Part shown: piece after piece, positions 43,525 through 54,536 of the stretch
How the letters are laid out: every line of letters begins with the position of its first letter
Numbering within the stretch: position 1 is the stretch's first letter
From: Diploptera punctata
Taxonomy: Eukaryota; Arthropoda; Insecta; Blattodea; Blaberidae
Reading direction: 5' to 3'
Assembly: GCA_030220185.1 (NCBI GenBank)
Contig: JASPKZ010008348.1
Span: 496,001 to 560,000 of the forward strand
Length of the DNA stretch: 64,000 nucleotides
Translations under genes and position numbers: made by a program
Notes under the pieces: generated by a model
The model's database searches: none
What the model was told of the DNA's origin: nothing
Seen by the model: only the letters and a program-made list of their open reading frames with translations

Positions 43525-44160
43525 ATAATGACATGATAAGAAAAATAAATGGTTGGACGGGACTTGAACCCGGGCCTCTGGATTTATATCCCAGTTCGCT
43601 ACCGATTACGTTACCGAGCAAGTCTAGTACAAACATTCATTTTTCTTACATATATTCTCATTATTACTAGATGTAGTGGGAACTCGGTCTCCACTGCCAT
43701 CTGGTAGCTCCTATCACAAGTAAGCAAATTAAAGAGAATATTTTTACTTTATAGCAGTGACGCTTTATCGATGTTATAATTAAATGTTTGTCATTGAGCA
43801 ATGCAAGCTTAATATGGCATGATAAGAAAAACAAATGCTCGGACAGGACGGATAAAAAAATAATTCTAACATCGATAAAGCGTCATTGCTACAACGTAAA
43901 AATATTATCTTTAATTTGCTTACTTGTGATAGGAGCTACCAGGTGGCAGTGGAGACAGAGTTCCCACTACAAATAGTAATAATGAAAATATAATAAGAAA
44001 AATAAAATGGATGCTTGTACTAGACTTGCTCGGTAGCGTAATCAGCAGCGCAATGGGATATAAATCCAGAGGTCCGGGTTCAAGTCCCTTCCGACCATTT
44101 ATTTTTCTTATGTTATATTAAGCTGCATTGCTCAATGTCAAAAATTAATTATAACATATA
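43525..44160. repeat. Inverted repeat of tRNA-headed sequence
   Basis: The left arm 43528-43790 and the right arm about 43850-44110 are inverted. A tRNA-like head (gtccgggttcaagtccc, ggatataaatccagag) is plus-strand in the right arm and minus-strand in the left. The gggaactc-gtctccactgcca and atcgataaagcgtca blocks match between arms. A further inverted pair links the spacer (gtcattgagcaatgcaagct) with 44120-44150. A head-to-head pair or a foldback element. Confidence 0.85.
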
Positions 44161-44164
44161 TATA

Positions 44165-44487
44165 TTCCACCGCTGTGGTCTCGAGGTAGCGTGCTGCCTT
44201 GCCATGCAGCGGACCCTGGTTCGATTCTCGGTCGGGACAGGATCCCGGGTGAGATTTTTTTCGTTTTTTTCCTCACCTGTAAGACAAATATCAGGAAGCT
44301 TAGGGCCCAACGATCCCCGAAAATCATCCAGCCATCATCATCATCATCATCATCATCTTTTTCACCGGTGTGGAAAGCAACGGGAAGCTACCGCACATAT
44401 AATTCCCTAGTAAAACTGCACAAAGCATAGCATGAAAATGCTGTGATTGCAGTGAAAGATCTACCCTCGGGCAGAATTACAATGGTT

Positions 44488-44488
<1 letters not shown>
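44165..44488 (+). mobile_element. SINE S1, copy
   Basis: It runs from ttccaccgctgtggtctcga to cagaattacaatggttgg. The box B-like region is ctggttcgattctcgg, with the (CAT)n block at 44335-44355. (TA)n borders it on both sides, so the TSD is not separable. Confidence 0.88.

Positions 44489-44518
<30 letters not shown>
44489..44518. repeat. (TA)n microsatellite
   Basis: Pure ta run after S1. A (TTC)n run follows at about 44561-44585. Confidence 0.9.
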
Positions 44519-44523
<5 letters not shown>

Positions 44524-44599
44524 TTTGGTGTCCTAAATATGTTTATCGCACTATATAGAATTTCTTCTTCTTCTTCTTCTTCTTCATCCAACCAATCTA

Positions 44600-44960
44600 C
44601 GGACCTGTTACGGTCTCACTGATGATTTTGTATCCAGGGTTTCCTTGGACGGCCCAGATATCTCTTCCCTGTTGGACAATAATGAAGCATGGCCTTGGGA
44701 ACTCTATCTGAACTCATTCGTCGGAAATGATTTGTTCAGTTGTTCTGGTATCTATGTATGTATTGAATGGCAGTTCTAAACGTAGTTCCTTCAAGACATC
44801 ATCATTGCGTTTGTGATCCCATTTAGTATATCCTGCTGTATATCTTATGAATCTCATTTCTCTTTTCCTTTCCTCAAATTTCATGCTTCACTGCCGTAGC
44901 AAAGTGCAGGCTTTGCTAAGGTTTTTTATAACAGTATTCTGGTATCTCTCTGGACTAGCG
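44600..44960 (-). pseudogene. Retrotransposon C-terminal fragment (family P)
   Basis: The same blocks as at 740-1140 in the same orientation: tcatgcttcactgccgtagc, tatatcctgctgtatatct and cagttgttctggtatctatg. Coding is destroyed by stops. Confidence 0.6.
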
Positions 44961-44995
44961 AAGGTTTCATTACTGATTTTATTATTCCCATGGTT

Positions 44996-45598
44996 TATTA
45001 AAATTTAGTATATTACGATGGGAGGTTGTGAAATGGTTTTTACAGAATCGAGGAAAATGTTTAAAAACCTAGCAATAACGAGGTTTTTAATTTCCGAGAT
45101 TTTGTAAAACACTTCACAAACATTATTCTTTGTACGATGGTGTTTTCAAAATAATAAATACTAGTAAAATAATATATTTGTTGTAAATATTTGCGTTCAT
45201 TATAAACAAATGACTAACGTTAACAACGTGGACAATGTTTATTAGTTGAAACTATAGGAGGCCGTGAGACCAATTTGTATTACAATGGTGGCAAGTACGT
45301 ATTTATTGTATTATATGGTTTCATATAAAGTTCAGTTCAATTAATATGCAGTGATTTGTTTCGTATAATATATATTAACGCTACCTTTTGGATATGTTTG
45401 TATATACATTGTTTGTAGTAGACATAGAGGGCAATGGTTTTACTTCCCGCATGCAGTTTGTAATATGTAACATTACAGTATAGTTATTTTATGACAGTAT
45501 AGTTATTTAGGTTGGCAACCCCGAGTTGTAGGAAGTTGAACTTTCAATCATAGTCGCCATTGTTGTAAGTACGACAAAACGCACTATCGCGCAAAACA
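44996..45598 (+). mobile_element. Element X, copy 3
   Basis: Full length, from attacgatgggaggttgtga to gcactatcgcgcaaaac, collinear with the other X copies. A small tandem duplication (acagtatagttattta) is present near 45480-45510. Confidence 0.75.
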
Positions 45599-45922
45599 AT
45601 AATTGTATTTGCTATGTCTACTTCATCCAGATATGTTAATGTGTATACAAGGTAGGTACGGTGTAGAATTTAACGATGATATTTGTGCGGTTTTACACGC
45701 TTTATATTAGCTTGACCTGTATATATGTAACATAATCTTTCAACACGATTTTTACCCACTTAAAACATTGGATCGACTTGAAACTTTGTATACTTGTAAA
45801 GGACCAATGACAATACAATAATTTCATAAATGTTTTCTAAAATCCTGTCCAGGATCATGAGCACATCAAAGAAATAAAGACCGGTAAAATAGGTTGCGGA
45901 CGTATCGACTTTTTAGTCTATC
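45599..45922. other. No recognisable feature
   Basis: AT-rich sequence between X and the tRNA-like locus. No ORF. Confidence 0.35.
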
Positions 45923-46013
45923 GTTGTGTTAGCTCAGTTGGTAGAGTGGTGGACTGTAGCGGTATATAATTTCAGTAATCTATAGGTCGCTGGTTCAAAT
46001 CCGGACCGAAGGA
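45923..46013 (+). tRNA. tRNA-Tyr(GTA)-like, intron-containing, probable pseudogene
   Basis: The body closely follows animal tRNA-Tyr: tagctcagttggtagag (box A), gtggactgtag with anticodon GTA, an 18-base intron at 45960-45977 just after G37, and gctggttcaaatccgg (box B). A run of seven T at 46014-46020 suits Pol III termination. The 3' acceptor strand ccgaagg is normal, but the 5' strand gttgtgt does not pair with it. It is likely a pseudogene or the head of a repeat, though transcription is possible. Confidence 0.7.
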
Positions 46014-46059
46014 TTTTTTTAGAAGAGTGTTACTTTTAGCTCATACTACATTAGTATCG

Positions 46060-46560
46060 AATTTAAAGATGAAAAATAAATAATAGTTTGAAAAAACTAA
46101 AACAACACGCTTTATTAGAAAACCGAACTAAAAAATGAAAAATAATTTTAATTGCCAACACGTTTGGGATAAAATTAAAGTGGTCAACAAAAAAATCATC
46201 TCCAACATTTCTAGAATAAAACTAGAGTTATCTACAAAAATAATTTTACCATCAAAAGCGTGGGGTTCTCTATATCAATTAATATATTTGATAATAAACG
46301 GATATTGGTAAAAGTAAAGTCTCTAAGAAGAAAACGTAAAAACTATAAAAAGCACCCCACGCTTTTGATGGTAAAATTATTTTATTTTATTTAATTTTAT
46401 TTATTCTAAATGTGTTGGAGATGATTTTTTTGTTGACCACTTTAATTGTATCCCAAGGGTGTTGGAAATTAAAGTTATTTTTCATTTTTTAGTTCGCTTT
46501 TTAATAAAGCGTGTTGTTTTAGTTTTTTAAACTATTATTTATCTATATTTTAATTTAAGT
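46060..46560. mobile_element. Foldback element, arms about 205 bp
   Basis: The left arm about 46065-46268 and the right arm about 46355-46560 are inverted and very similar. Examples are aacaacacgctttatta / taataaagcgtgttg, gtggtcaacaaaaaaatcat and its complement, and ccatcaaaagcgtgggg and its complement. The spacer is about 85 bp. Non-coding. It lies 50 bp after the tRNA-Tyr-like sequence. Confidence 0.88.
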
Positions 46561-46884
46561 TTATGTAGGTGGACATGATGAATCATACTGACGTAAATTA
46601 TTACCCATTCTTACCAGCTGGTAACATGTATCCTTTAAGCTGCATTGGTAAAAGTGCTTCTGTAATGAAAGGCAAGATTTCTTATGAATATGTACAGAAT
46701 TCAATAGAACTTCAATACATTATCAGGTTGTATGCGGTAGCTTTTCCAAAGTAATTCAAGTCTTTTGATATTGTAAAACCTTTTGACGTGAATAAAATTC
46801 TATTTAAAACTGTTTTATCCAACCCAAAGCTGTGTGGGTTACGTACCGTTAAAAAACTAAATTGAATACATTTGAACTTCTAAC
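46561..46884. other. No recognisable feature
   Basis: A 61-codon frame at 46569-46754 has no known motif. Coding is unlikely. Confidence 0.35.
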
Positions 46885-46990
46885 GCTGTGACGTAACCAA
46901 CTAACTCATTCTTGGGTAGACATAAAGCTCTCCCTACATCCCTATCCAATAATCGCCTCTATAATACATGTCTCTCAAATCTTCTTTGTT
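46885..46990 (-). pseudogene. RTE-1 3' fragment
   Basis: ccaactaactcattcttggg, ataaagctctccctacatcc and ataatacatgtctctcaaat match the RTE-1 3' end in reverse, with small deletions. Confidence 0.65.
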
Positions 46991-46995
46991 AGCAA

Positions 46996-47752
46996 TTTCT
47001 CATAAGTAATGCCATAAGTGATTTCCAAGAGTGACATTTGTTAGGACTATTTAACGAATAAAGTTAAGCTGTTTACTCACAAATTATTATTTAAATACAG
47101 TTATTTCAAAATATTTATATATTTAATATAAACGGCAATGTTTGAAAACAAACGAGAAACATTTCTTATGTTTCACTTGTTTATCACTGCAACTAGATCA
47201 TATTATTTATTGCCAAATAGCATCGCAATATTGTAAGAAAGCACCCTAGTGGAGAAAATATGAAATGCATCAAACTGTATATAACCTACATTATACGTTA
47301 TTAATTAATTTCTGATGTCTTATGATGTAAATATGTCAATTATATTTTCTGGAACGTAAATACCTGGGAAATAATACGTTTAAGAAAGTGAAAACAGTGT
47401 TTTTTTGTATTCTGGTACAATTAATTGCTACACTTTTTTCTATTATATCCCGCAAGCGGTATCTGGTTACACTCGTTCACTATGTATACAATCTGGGAGC
47501 CACTTGCATTCTAGGATTCTTACACATTAATATATTAATTTATATATTCAACGTATTTCTTAGAGAGTCAGTCACTGTAAAATAATGCTCTGACCTGTTC
47601 AGAATATTAAAAAGGAAGAACTTTCTTTAATATGATAAACTTAAGTTCATAAATATGGGGGTGAAACACGATTGTGATTGGTTGTAAAACAAAATTCATT
47701 GAAACGTGATTGGTGATTGACTCCCATTTGGGGCATGAATTAAATGGTCTAC
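46996..47752 (+). mobile_element. Element H, copy 3, near full length
   Basis: It runs from tcataagtaatgccataag to ccatttggggcatgaattaa, about 755 bp. The central AAATTCACGACTCAC hairpin is deleted in this copy, but the interior missing from copy 1 is present. Confidence 0.8.
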
Positions 47753-47764
47753 AACACAATACTT

Positions 47765-48120
47765 CCTACAAGACGCTGTACAGTTTACTCCTCGATACAT
47801 CCCTATTATCTGCATCACTCTCTGTTAATCCTCTCTACACCATTTTCCTATGCACTTCTTGAACCATTGTTCTTTTGGTCTCCCCTATCTTCTGTTGCTC
47901 TCCGCTTCAAAATTTAATATCATATTAAATATGCTGTCATCTGACATGCTCTTTACATGGCCAAACCGTTTCAGTCTTCTTTCTTGAATAACTTGTAAAA
48001 CATACATTATTTCTCTGATTTTATAATTTATAATTTTGTCTCTTGTTCAATTTCTAGAAGTTCTCTTCCAGACGTCCATCTCTGTCACCAATCCGAAGAA
48101 TACCCTCAAATCATGGTTAA
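47765..48120 (-). pseudogene. Retrotransposon C-terminal fragment (family N)
   Basis: The minus strand gives a block like KRFGHVKSMSDDSIFNMILN, then RPKEQWFKKCIGKWCREDLT and ESDADNRDVSRSKLYSVL. It matches 58925-59335. End-block architecture as in other RTE-like ORFs. Confidence 0.65.
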
Positions 48121-48124
48121 TATT

Positions 48125-48335
48125 TCTTCATCATCATCCAAGGATTAAGCCTGTTGACTGGTTCCGGTTTCATGAAAGCTAGAATTGTTAAATTGTTCAG
48201 ACCATCTTCTGTGTGGGCGTCCAACATTTCTCATTCCACTCCGTGTGGTTTATAATTTAGCAATATTTTGGAAATCTTTCTTCTGGAATTCTATCAACAT
48301 GTTCTTTCAAGACGTTCCTATATTTAATTATGGAG
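48125..48335 (-). pseudogene. Retrotransposon end-block fragment (P-like)
   Basis: The minus strand reads NVLKEHVDRIPEERFPKYC and, further on, RNVGRPHRRWSEQFNNSSFH-like text with stops. It resembles the extreme C-terminus of family P-type elements. Confidence 0.45.
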
Positions 48336-48389
48336 TTGTAGTATTACGTCATAACATTGTTTGGAGTCTTGTGTGTTTGTGTCAGATTG

Positions 48390-49365
48390 ATTGAAGAGCT
48401 GCGTTTGAGTCTGACTGGAGAACTAATTTGGAGAAGTTATCTGATCTTGTTAAGAGATTTTCAAGTGATTTTTTTGTAGTATGGATACAGTGGATTCCAT
48501 CACATTGCGGAATCTTGGGAAATGAGGCAGCCGATCTCCTTGCGTAGAAAGGTTCCCTGATAACACAATCACCTACACCCAAACCTATATCTTATATTTC
48601 GGCAAAAAGGCACATAAAATAAAAAAAACCAAGGGTATAAATGGTAACAGACTTCAGTCATCCACAAAAGATCCGATTGAGGGTCTTTCCACTTTTCAGC
48701 GGTTGCCCTTTTACCAGCCGGCTGCTGTCCTTCACATCCACATGTGTCAATCAGAGAGGTAGATGATCAACAGCCAGTGTAGGGGTAACATGTGGTTAGC
48801 ATGCCGAGTCCCCCAGCCGTTATAGCTGGTTCCTCAACCTGGAGCCGCTACTTATTGTAGCTACCCAATTGCCTCACGATGCTGGGTGGGCACCGGTCCC
48901 ATACTGGCAGAAATACCATGAGAAAATTTCTTCCCCCATGGAGACTCGAACCAGCGCAAGTCCCGTAGCTCTGCGCCAAGGCTTCCTACCTTAACCGCTC
49001 GGCAACGGCGCGGTAATCTAATGTGGGCACTTTCAAGACGTTCCAAAAGATAAGAAATGGAAAAGCCTCCTCCAAAACACAAACATCATACCGGTACTAG
49101 AACTTCCACGGAAGACAGCAGTTGCACAATTCAGATTAACTGCAGGACACGATTACCTTGCTAAACGCTTGCACAAGATCAATATATTGTCTACACCAAG
49201 ATGTATTCTACGCAACCACCCAGAAGAAGAAATGGGCGATGAACACCTCGACAACTGTGCACGTCAAAGAGGAAACTTACAAAACTTCGAAGTACTGGAA
49301 AGCAAGACTGCTAATGGCTTCACATCTAAATGCAGCACATTAGACACCAACCATATTTAATTATT
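48390..49365 (+). pseudogene. Retrotransposon RNase H and C-terminal domain, SINE-interrupted
   Basis: RNase H would remove RNA from RNA-DNA hybrids. The plus strand reads VVWIQWIPSHCGILGNEAAD then LLA and a stop, matching the W(I/V)P.H.GI.GNE.AD.LA motif of RNase H in I/R1-type retrotransposons. After an S3 SINE region, LPRKTAVAQFRLTAGHDYLA, KINILSTPRCILRNHPEEEM and DEHLDNCARQRG give the C-terminal GHD.L....RI.I...C.LC...EE...HL..C block. The usual second Cys is Arg here. Dead relic. Confidence 0.82.
48860..49015 (-). mobile_element. SINE S3, copy 2
   Basis: The minus-strand head cgccgttgccgagcggttaa with box B-like tggttcgagtctccatgg matches 22595-22736. Confidence 0.7.
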
Positions 49366-49379
49366 CGATCTGTAAGTTT

Positions 49380-49800
49380 GAAAATATTTAGTTGTTTTCT
49401 TATATCTTCAGTTCTTTTCTTATCCAGCAGAGTATATCCTGCTATATTTTAAAAATCTCATCTCAGCTGCTTCCAATCTTTGTTCTTGTCTTTTAGTGAT
49501 CGTCCAACATTCTGATCCGTACAGGAACGGCCATTACTTTATAACATTTCTTTTTTGTTTTTTTTTTCTCGTGTTTTAAGGGTTCTTTTAATAGTGCCCA
49601 CATTAGATTACATTTATTTATTTTATCATTAATATCTTCAATTTTAGCATATGATAAATTGAAACCCAAGATATATAAAACTATTCACTTGTTCTAATAT
49701 TTTATCACCAATTACTATTTTTGCTCTTACGGGATCATGTCCTTTAAATACTAAACTTTTAGTTTTATCCTTCGAATTTTTAAAATTATTCTTCTCTTAC
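49380..49800 (-). pseudogene. Retrotransposon fragment
   Basis: The minus strand holds a degraded YKVMAVPV-RIRMLDDH and DEIFKI-QDILLDKKRTEDI text, and towards the 5' side DPVRAKIVIGDKILEQVNSF. This resembles the linker between RT and end block of RTE-like elements. Confidence 0.5.
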
Positions 49801-50317
49801 CTAATTCTTGGTGTACCTATTGGACACCTTATCTCTGGATTTCGTACAAAACGTTATCGGGCGAAGAATATTACATCACAATCTTCATCATATTCGCTAT
49901 GTTTAGTATGAAAGTGTATTTCGTCTTAATGTTGTTTTGTCCTGACATTAAAAATGGCAGATATATTTTCTTTGAACACGACCTTGGTATAGAGGACTCG
50001 GTATTTAGTTTACAGGCGGTTTGCTTTGTGGTTAGGTGGGTTTATTTGGACGGATAAGTATTTAGCATATCAAGCGGCGTTGTCACGTTTTATTCACTGG
50101 CACTAACATACTATATTATTATAATAATACTGCAAAAGACAAAAGTTACAACGCTGTTAAGATAATTATATCCACGTGGAGTAGACATGGAAACGTCATT
50201 TAAAAATGCAAAACATTATTGGCAGAGAACTGTTTTCAGTTTTTGGTTGAATGGAGCGGCATCTTAGAAGCCTCTAACAACAACTCAGTGTATTGTTTAA
50301 ACCAGAGGGAAACAGTT
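49801..50317. other. No recognisable feature
   Basis: No supported ORF. A short atatcaagcggcgttgtcacg block near 50070 resembles 5375-5395 inside the TA-flanked MITE. Confidence 0.35.
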
Positions 50318-50450
50318 GCCTTTGATGCCGCCTGGATACTAAAATACCGAGTGCACTATACATCACAACACTTCTCTGGAAGGAATTTGAAGGTAGGTTT
50401 TTCAGCATGTAATGGTTGGCAGTTCCCTGGATCGAGTGGTAAAAGTTGAA
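50318..50450 (+). repeat. Short dispersed repeat R, copy 1
   Basis: tatacatcacaacacttctc and gtaatggttggcagttccc are shared with 51700-51850 (reverse) and 51975-52085. A partial relative is near 60570. Confidence 0.55.
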
Positions 50451-50754
50451 TTCGTCTTGAGAGTTAATAAATACCTGCCCTGTGTTAGAAGCGAAGCGAA
50501 CACTAAACGTAATTATATTAGAAACAAAGTGTAGCACATTCCAACTTAATTAAATGACGTCATTCAACTCTCCTTTCATCCTCCGCCTTCATTTAATAAA
50601 CAGACGATCGATTTTTTATTGTAAGTTTGGTTACGTTTGCAGTGATACAGTTCTAGTACGTTATAACCAGTGTTAGGGAGCGGGATAAGTTGTGTAACTC
50701 AATACTTTTAAAATTTATGATAAACTAATGTTGTGACTATTATGTAGATTTTTT

Positions 50755-51125
50755 TTTCTTTTTTTCAATATCACCAGGTTGTCATTTCGACATTCTGGTT
50801 TTCTCTCCTGGCATGGCGTTATTGTAACCCACTTCTGAGGTTGGGGCGCCTGAAAGGCGAAGATACGCTGCCCTGATGCTATATGATAGATAATGTTAAT
50901 GATGCACCAGAAGAGGCCTTAATCCTAAACTTAATGAATATGTTAATGATGAAAATGATGGCCAGATGATGTTCTGACACCATTTGGGCCTTAAAGTTTT
51001 CTAAAATTTGTCTTACAGGTGGGGTAAAAACCCGAAAAAAACATCACCCAGGAAACTTGTCCCACTAGGAATCGAACACGGGCCCTCTGCGTGGCAAGGC
51101 AGCACGCTGCCTCGAGACCAAAGCG
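50755..51125 (-). mobile_element. SINE S2, reverse copy
   Basis: The tRNA head is at 51060-51125 on the minus strand (gggcccgtgttcgattcct). The 3' half has the ttaagtttaggattaaggcc and ggcgttattgtaaccca counterparts. It is diverged from 30785-31130. Confidence 0.8.
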
Positions 51126-51164
51126 GTGAACTTATGTAGAAACATTGAAAATGCAATACCTTTA

Positions 51165-51595
51165 TATAGGGCTATATAATTCGTCTGTATGTGTGTTTGT
51201 CACTGAACTCCTCCTAAACGACTGGATCAATTTTGATTTTTTTTGTGTGTGTCTGATTGAGTTCCTCGATGGTATGGATTAACAATTGGTTCCTCTAAAA
51301 CAATTAGGTGGTAGGAGTTCACCTGAAGTGAAAATTGAAAAATCGTTCTAGTTGACCCATTTTTCGATGTTTCATAACGAAACTGAGTATATTGTATTAA
51401 AATAAACCGAGGCAGGTATTATCCAAAAATGAGCGAAATCCGACAATCAGAAGTGGAGGTTTGCCTGAAATCCAAAATTGAAAACTGACTAGCAACCACC
51501 AAGTTTGGTTCATCTCAGCGTGTTCCATACATTTAATTAACCTCCAATATTTCATTTACTTAGGTGTAGCAACGCAGCTAGTTATATTATAAAAT
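51165..51595 (-). repeat. Dispersed repeat E, copy 2
   Basis: Reverse-orientation counterpart of 18643-19065, ending ggtgtagcaacgcagctagt. The tail side begins ctatataattcgtctgtatg. Confidence 0.7.
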
Positions 51596-51699
51596 TATGC
51601 ACTTGAAGGCCCGTCTCCTCGACTTCGTTGACTATTAAACAACTGTAGACCTTTCGGGACTAATCCCTTCATCAGCAAAAAGTAGGAGACATCTTACCA

Positions 51700-51850
51700 T
51701 TGACCCTCGATGAAGTACTGGGAACTGCCAACCATTGCATGCCAAAAGCTGCCTTATACTTTCTTCTAGAAAAACTTTGTGATGTACAAAGACCGTATAA
51801 AATTGCCGTTTTTAACTGCAAGGCACTAAAATCAAATGCCAAATCTCTCG
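51700..51850 (-). repeat. Short dispersed repeat R, copy 2
   Basis: In reverse it carries tgcaatggttggcagttccc and ttgtacatcacaaagttttt, as at 50318-50450. Confidence 0.5.
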
Positions 51851-51974
51851 TTTAAACTGTAGGGAAGTTATATAACTCATGAATTGGTGGACTGGGTTAC
51901 CCTCACAACCTGCCGTCTGCTCTGCTCTTACTCATGCAGGGAATACATAGTGTGTTGCCATTGCTCTTGTTTTG

Positions 51975-52085
51975 ATTTCTGTGCAGTTAAAGACGGCAAA
52001 TATTTTTTGTATAAGGCTTTAGTACATCACAACGCTTCTCTGAGAGAATTTTCAACGTAGGTTTTGGCATAACAGTTCCTTTTGT
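51975..52085 (+). repeat. Short dispersed repeat R, copy 3
   Basis: It carries agtacatcacaacgcttctc and gtaggttttggcataacagt. It is only about 125 bp from copy 2 and in opposite orientation. Confidence 0.5.
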
Positions 52086-52108
52086 TAGATGAGAATTTAC
52101 AACTGAAA

Positions 52109-52414
52109 AAAGTAAAGTAAAGTGATCCCACAACAGGCCCGGAGGCCCTTGGGGTAGTAGGAGGTTAAGGCTCCCACATTTTCTAGACAATCGGCACTTT
52201 ATGTCAGCCGGGTTGTCAGCCCTGCGTGATGGCCGCCTTTACCCCCAGAACAAGCGTCTGGTACTCATTTCCGTTAGAGGCTGAGTCGACCCCAGAGCCA
52301 TAGTGCCGCCAGAGGGTTTGGGTCAGTTTAAAAATCCTGACCCCAACGGGACATGAACCCTCGACCCTCCGGCTTGTAGCTCAGTGCCTTAACCACTACG
52401 CTACGGCGTGCCCC
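52109..52414 (-). mobile_element. SINE S4, copy 2, with 15-bp TSD
   Basis: 306 bp nearly identical to 17645-17948 and 59437-59736. Perfect direct repeats AATTTACAACTGAAA are at 52094-52108 and 52415-52429. The tRNA-like head is on the right (minus strand). Confidence 0.93.
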
Positions 52415-52429
52415 AATTTACAACTGAAA

Positions 52430-52625
52430 CAAAAATATATTGAAGTAAAAAATGAAAATATTAGGAAAGAAAGTGAAATATCAACAATTGGATAATTTAT
52501 CCGAAAACAAAATGCAATTAACACATCGACGAATGGAAGGAGTACAAAGAAAATAATAAGCAAATGGATACCAAAAGGAAGGAAAAACTGAGGACGACCA
52601 AAGAACACAATGCATAAAATTGAAT
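52430..52625 (+). pseudogene. Retrotransposon C-terminal fragment (family W)
   Basis: RKIISKWIPKGRKN, a stop and GRPKNTMHKIE match 39880-40035. The S4 SINE is inserted just upstream in the same fragment. Confidence 0.55.
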
Positions 52626-52654
52626 GAAATATCTACAGTAGCGAAAAATCCCAA

Positions 52655-52975
52655 TGATAAGCCATAGCCTCTCCTTTGTTAGGAGTTACTAGACCAAGTT
52701 AATTTAGTTACAGTTGTTTACCTAAAGATGTCGTGAATGGTATACCGACCCAGTGATCAGGTATTACTAGGATGAAGGAGGTAGGTAAACTTTGCCCAGA
52801 GGCCTCTTTATTCAGGCTTAAAGGTCTTTTACGAGCCTGAAAATATTCAGATGCGGGACCACGACTTAAAGTCCTACCCGGAGGACTTGCTCCTTGGAAT
52901 TTTCCTTCCTAAAAATTCATCGACACTGTCCGAGTTTGAACCCGCGACCCTCGGGACCAGAGGCAAACCAAACAT
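52655..52975 (-). mobile_element. SINE-like S5
   Basis: The head at right has gtcgcgggttcaaactcgg (a good box B). The body matches other S5 copies, with the tail ctcctaacaaaggagaggct. Confidence 0.75.
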
Positions 52976-53234
52976 GAATAAGTGGATGGAAAAAGCTGCA
53001 AACTCAACCCTTAAATTGGCAGAACATAATTTCTTGCGGCAGTTATTTAAATGTTTCGGACTGAAATGAAGACCAAGTCTTGTACAACTTTTAAGTCATT
53101 GTTGCACATCATGGCGTCATCTGACAAAAATTTAAATAATTTCTATAAGTTATTTTTTATCATCTTATAAACAATATTAAATACATCAATGTATCTTATA
53201 GGATACATCAATTGGTTTAATTTATTCAATATTA
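52976..53234. other. No recognisable feature
   Basis: A small near-inverted atacatcaat...gatacatcaattgg cluster is visible. No ORF. Confidence 0.3.
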
Positions 53235-53712
53235 CCTAATACCCGGCGTGCGCTGCTACTCATAAATAAATGTTAATGTGTTTTTACCACCAGCCGTGCA
53301 CTGTTCGGGAATCTGCTTATCCCGATATTCTTGGCATCACTGAAAGACAAAAATGGTTATTGTGAGTTATCCGTAGAAGATAAACATATGCTGTCGCGGA
53401 CTTTTTTGTAGAGTTTTTTGAGATGTTCAATTCTGTGTACATGAATTTGTTGTATTTGTTATGGTTTAGGCAGCGTAAGCCATTTAAGCGTCAAAATAGG
53501 GACTTTATTTCACTTTTTCACTACAAAGGGTGATTTTTATGGGTGAAGGGGTTGAATATGACAACTTTCGTATAGCCTATGTTCATCCTGGGAATCTTCT
53601 GAACATTTTGCAAAAAAAAAAAAACATCAAAATCGGATCAACGGTATGGCTGCGCATAGAACAAACATACAACAAACAAACCAACAAACATTGATTTTTA
53701 TATATAAGAAGA
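53235..53712 (+). repeat. Repeat A, copy 4
   Basis: It runs from acctaatacccggcgtgcgc to aacaaacattgatttttata, collinear with copies 1-3. Confidence 0.72.
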
Positions 53713-53714
53713 TT

Positions 53715-53875
53715 GTTTGTTGCCTGTTAGATGTCTCGTTGGGTCGGTGTGTTGACCACATGCCATCCGTGACATCTATGAGTAAATAAGGTAACTAAAA
53801 ATTAACTTGGTCTAGTAACTCCTTACAAAAGGACAGGCCATGGCTCAACAATGGGCTGCGCCATTATAGATAGAT
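53715..53875 (+). mobile_element. S5 3' fragment
   Basis: tagatgtctcgttgggtcgg and ggtctagtaactccttacaa match S5 tails in the 40 kb palindrome arm. Confidence 0.6.
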
Positions 53876-53909
53876 AAAACAGAACAAATCAGCCAGTAGA
53901 ATAGTATAT

Positions 53910-54505
53910 TACGATGCGAGATTGGGAAGTGGCTTTTACAGAATCGAGGAAAATGTTAAAAACCTCGCTATCGCTCAGTTTTTAATTTCCGAGATTCTGC
54001 AAAACACTTTATAACGGGCGTTGTACATTACTTTTTGCGCAATGGTTTTTTTCAAAATAATAAATAATACTAAAATAATAACATTTTTTAAAAATATTTG
54101 TGTTCATTGTAAACAACTGACTACCGTTAACAATGTGGACAATGTTTATTATTTGAAACAACAGGAGGCCGTGAGACAAATTTAGTGATAAAATGGAGGC
54201 AAATACGTATTTATTGTTTTATATTGTTTCAAATAAAGTACAGTTCATTTCAAATGCAGTGATTTGTTTCGTATAATATATATTGACATTACTTTTTGGA
54301 TATTTTATATACATTGTACGTAGTATACATAGAGGGTAGTAGTTTTGCTTCTCACACGCGTGTTTGTAATATGTAATAACACAGTACAGTTATTTTTATT
54401 ACAGTATAGTTATTTAGGTTGGGAACCCCGAAATGTAGGAAGTTGAACTTTCAATCGTGGTCGCCATTGCTGTCAGTACGACAAAATGCACTGTCGCGCA
54501 AAACA
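53910..54505 (+). mobile_element. Element X, copy 4
   Basis: Full length, from attacgatgcgagattggga to gcactgtcgcgcaaaac, with the same internal foldback. Confidence 0.75.
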
Positions 54506-54536
54506 TATGTAAATGTGTGTTGAATTAAACAATATA

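Noticed and set aside
45923..46013. Functional tRNA-Tyr gene
   Set aside because: The acceptor 5' strand does not pair with the 3' strand, so I list it only as tRNA-like, probably a pseudogene.
48382..48582. Minus-strand 66-codon ORF
   Set aside because: Shadow of the plus-strand RNase H domain with its WIPSHCG motif.
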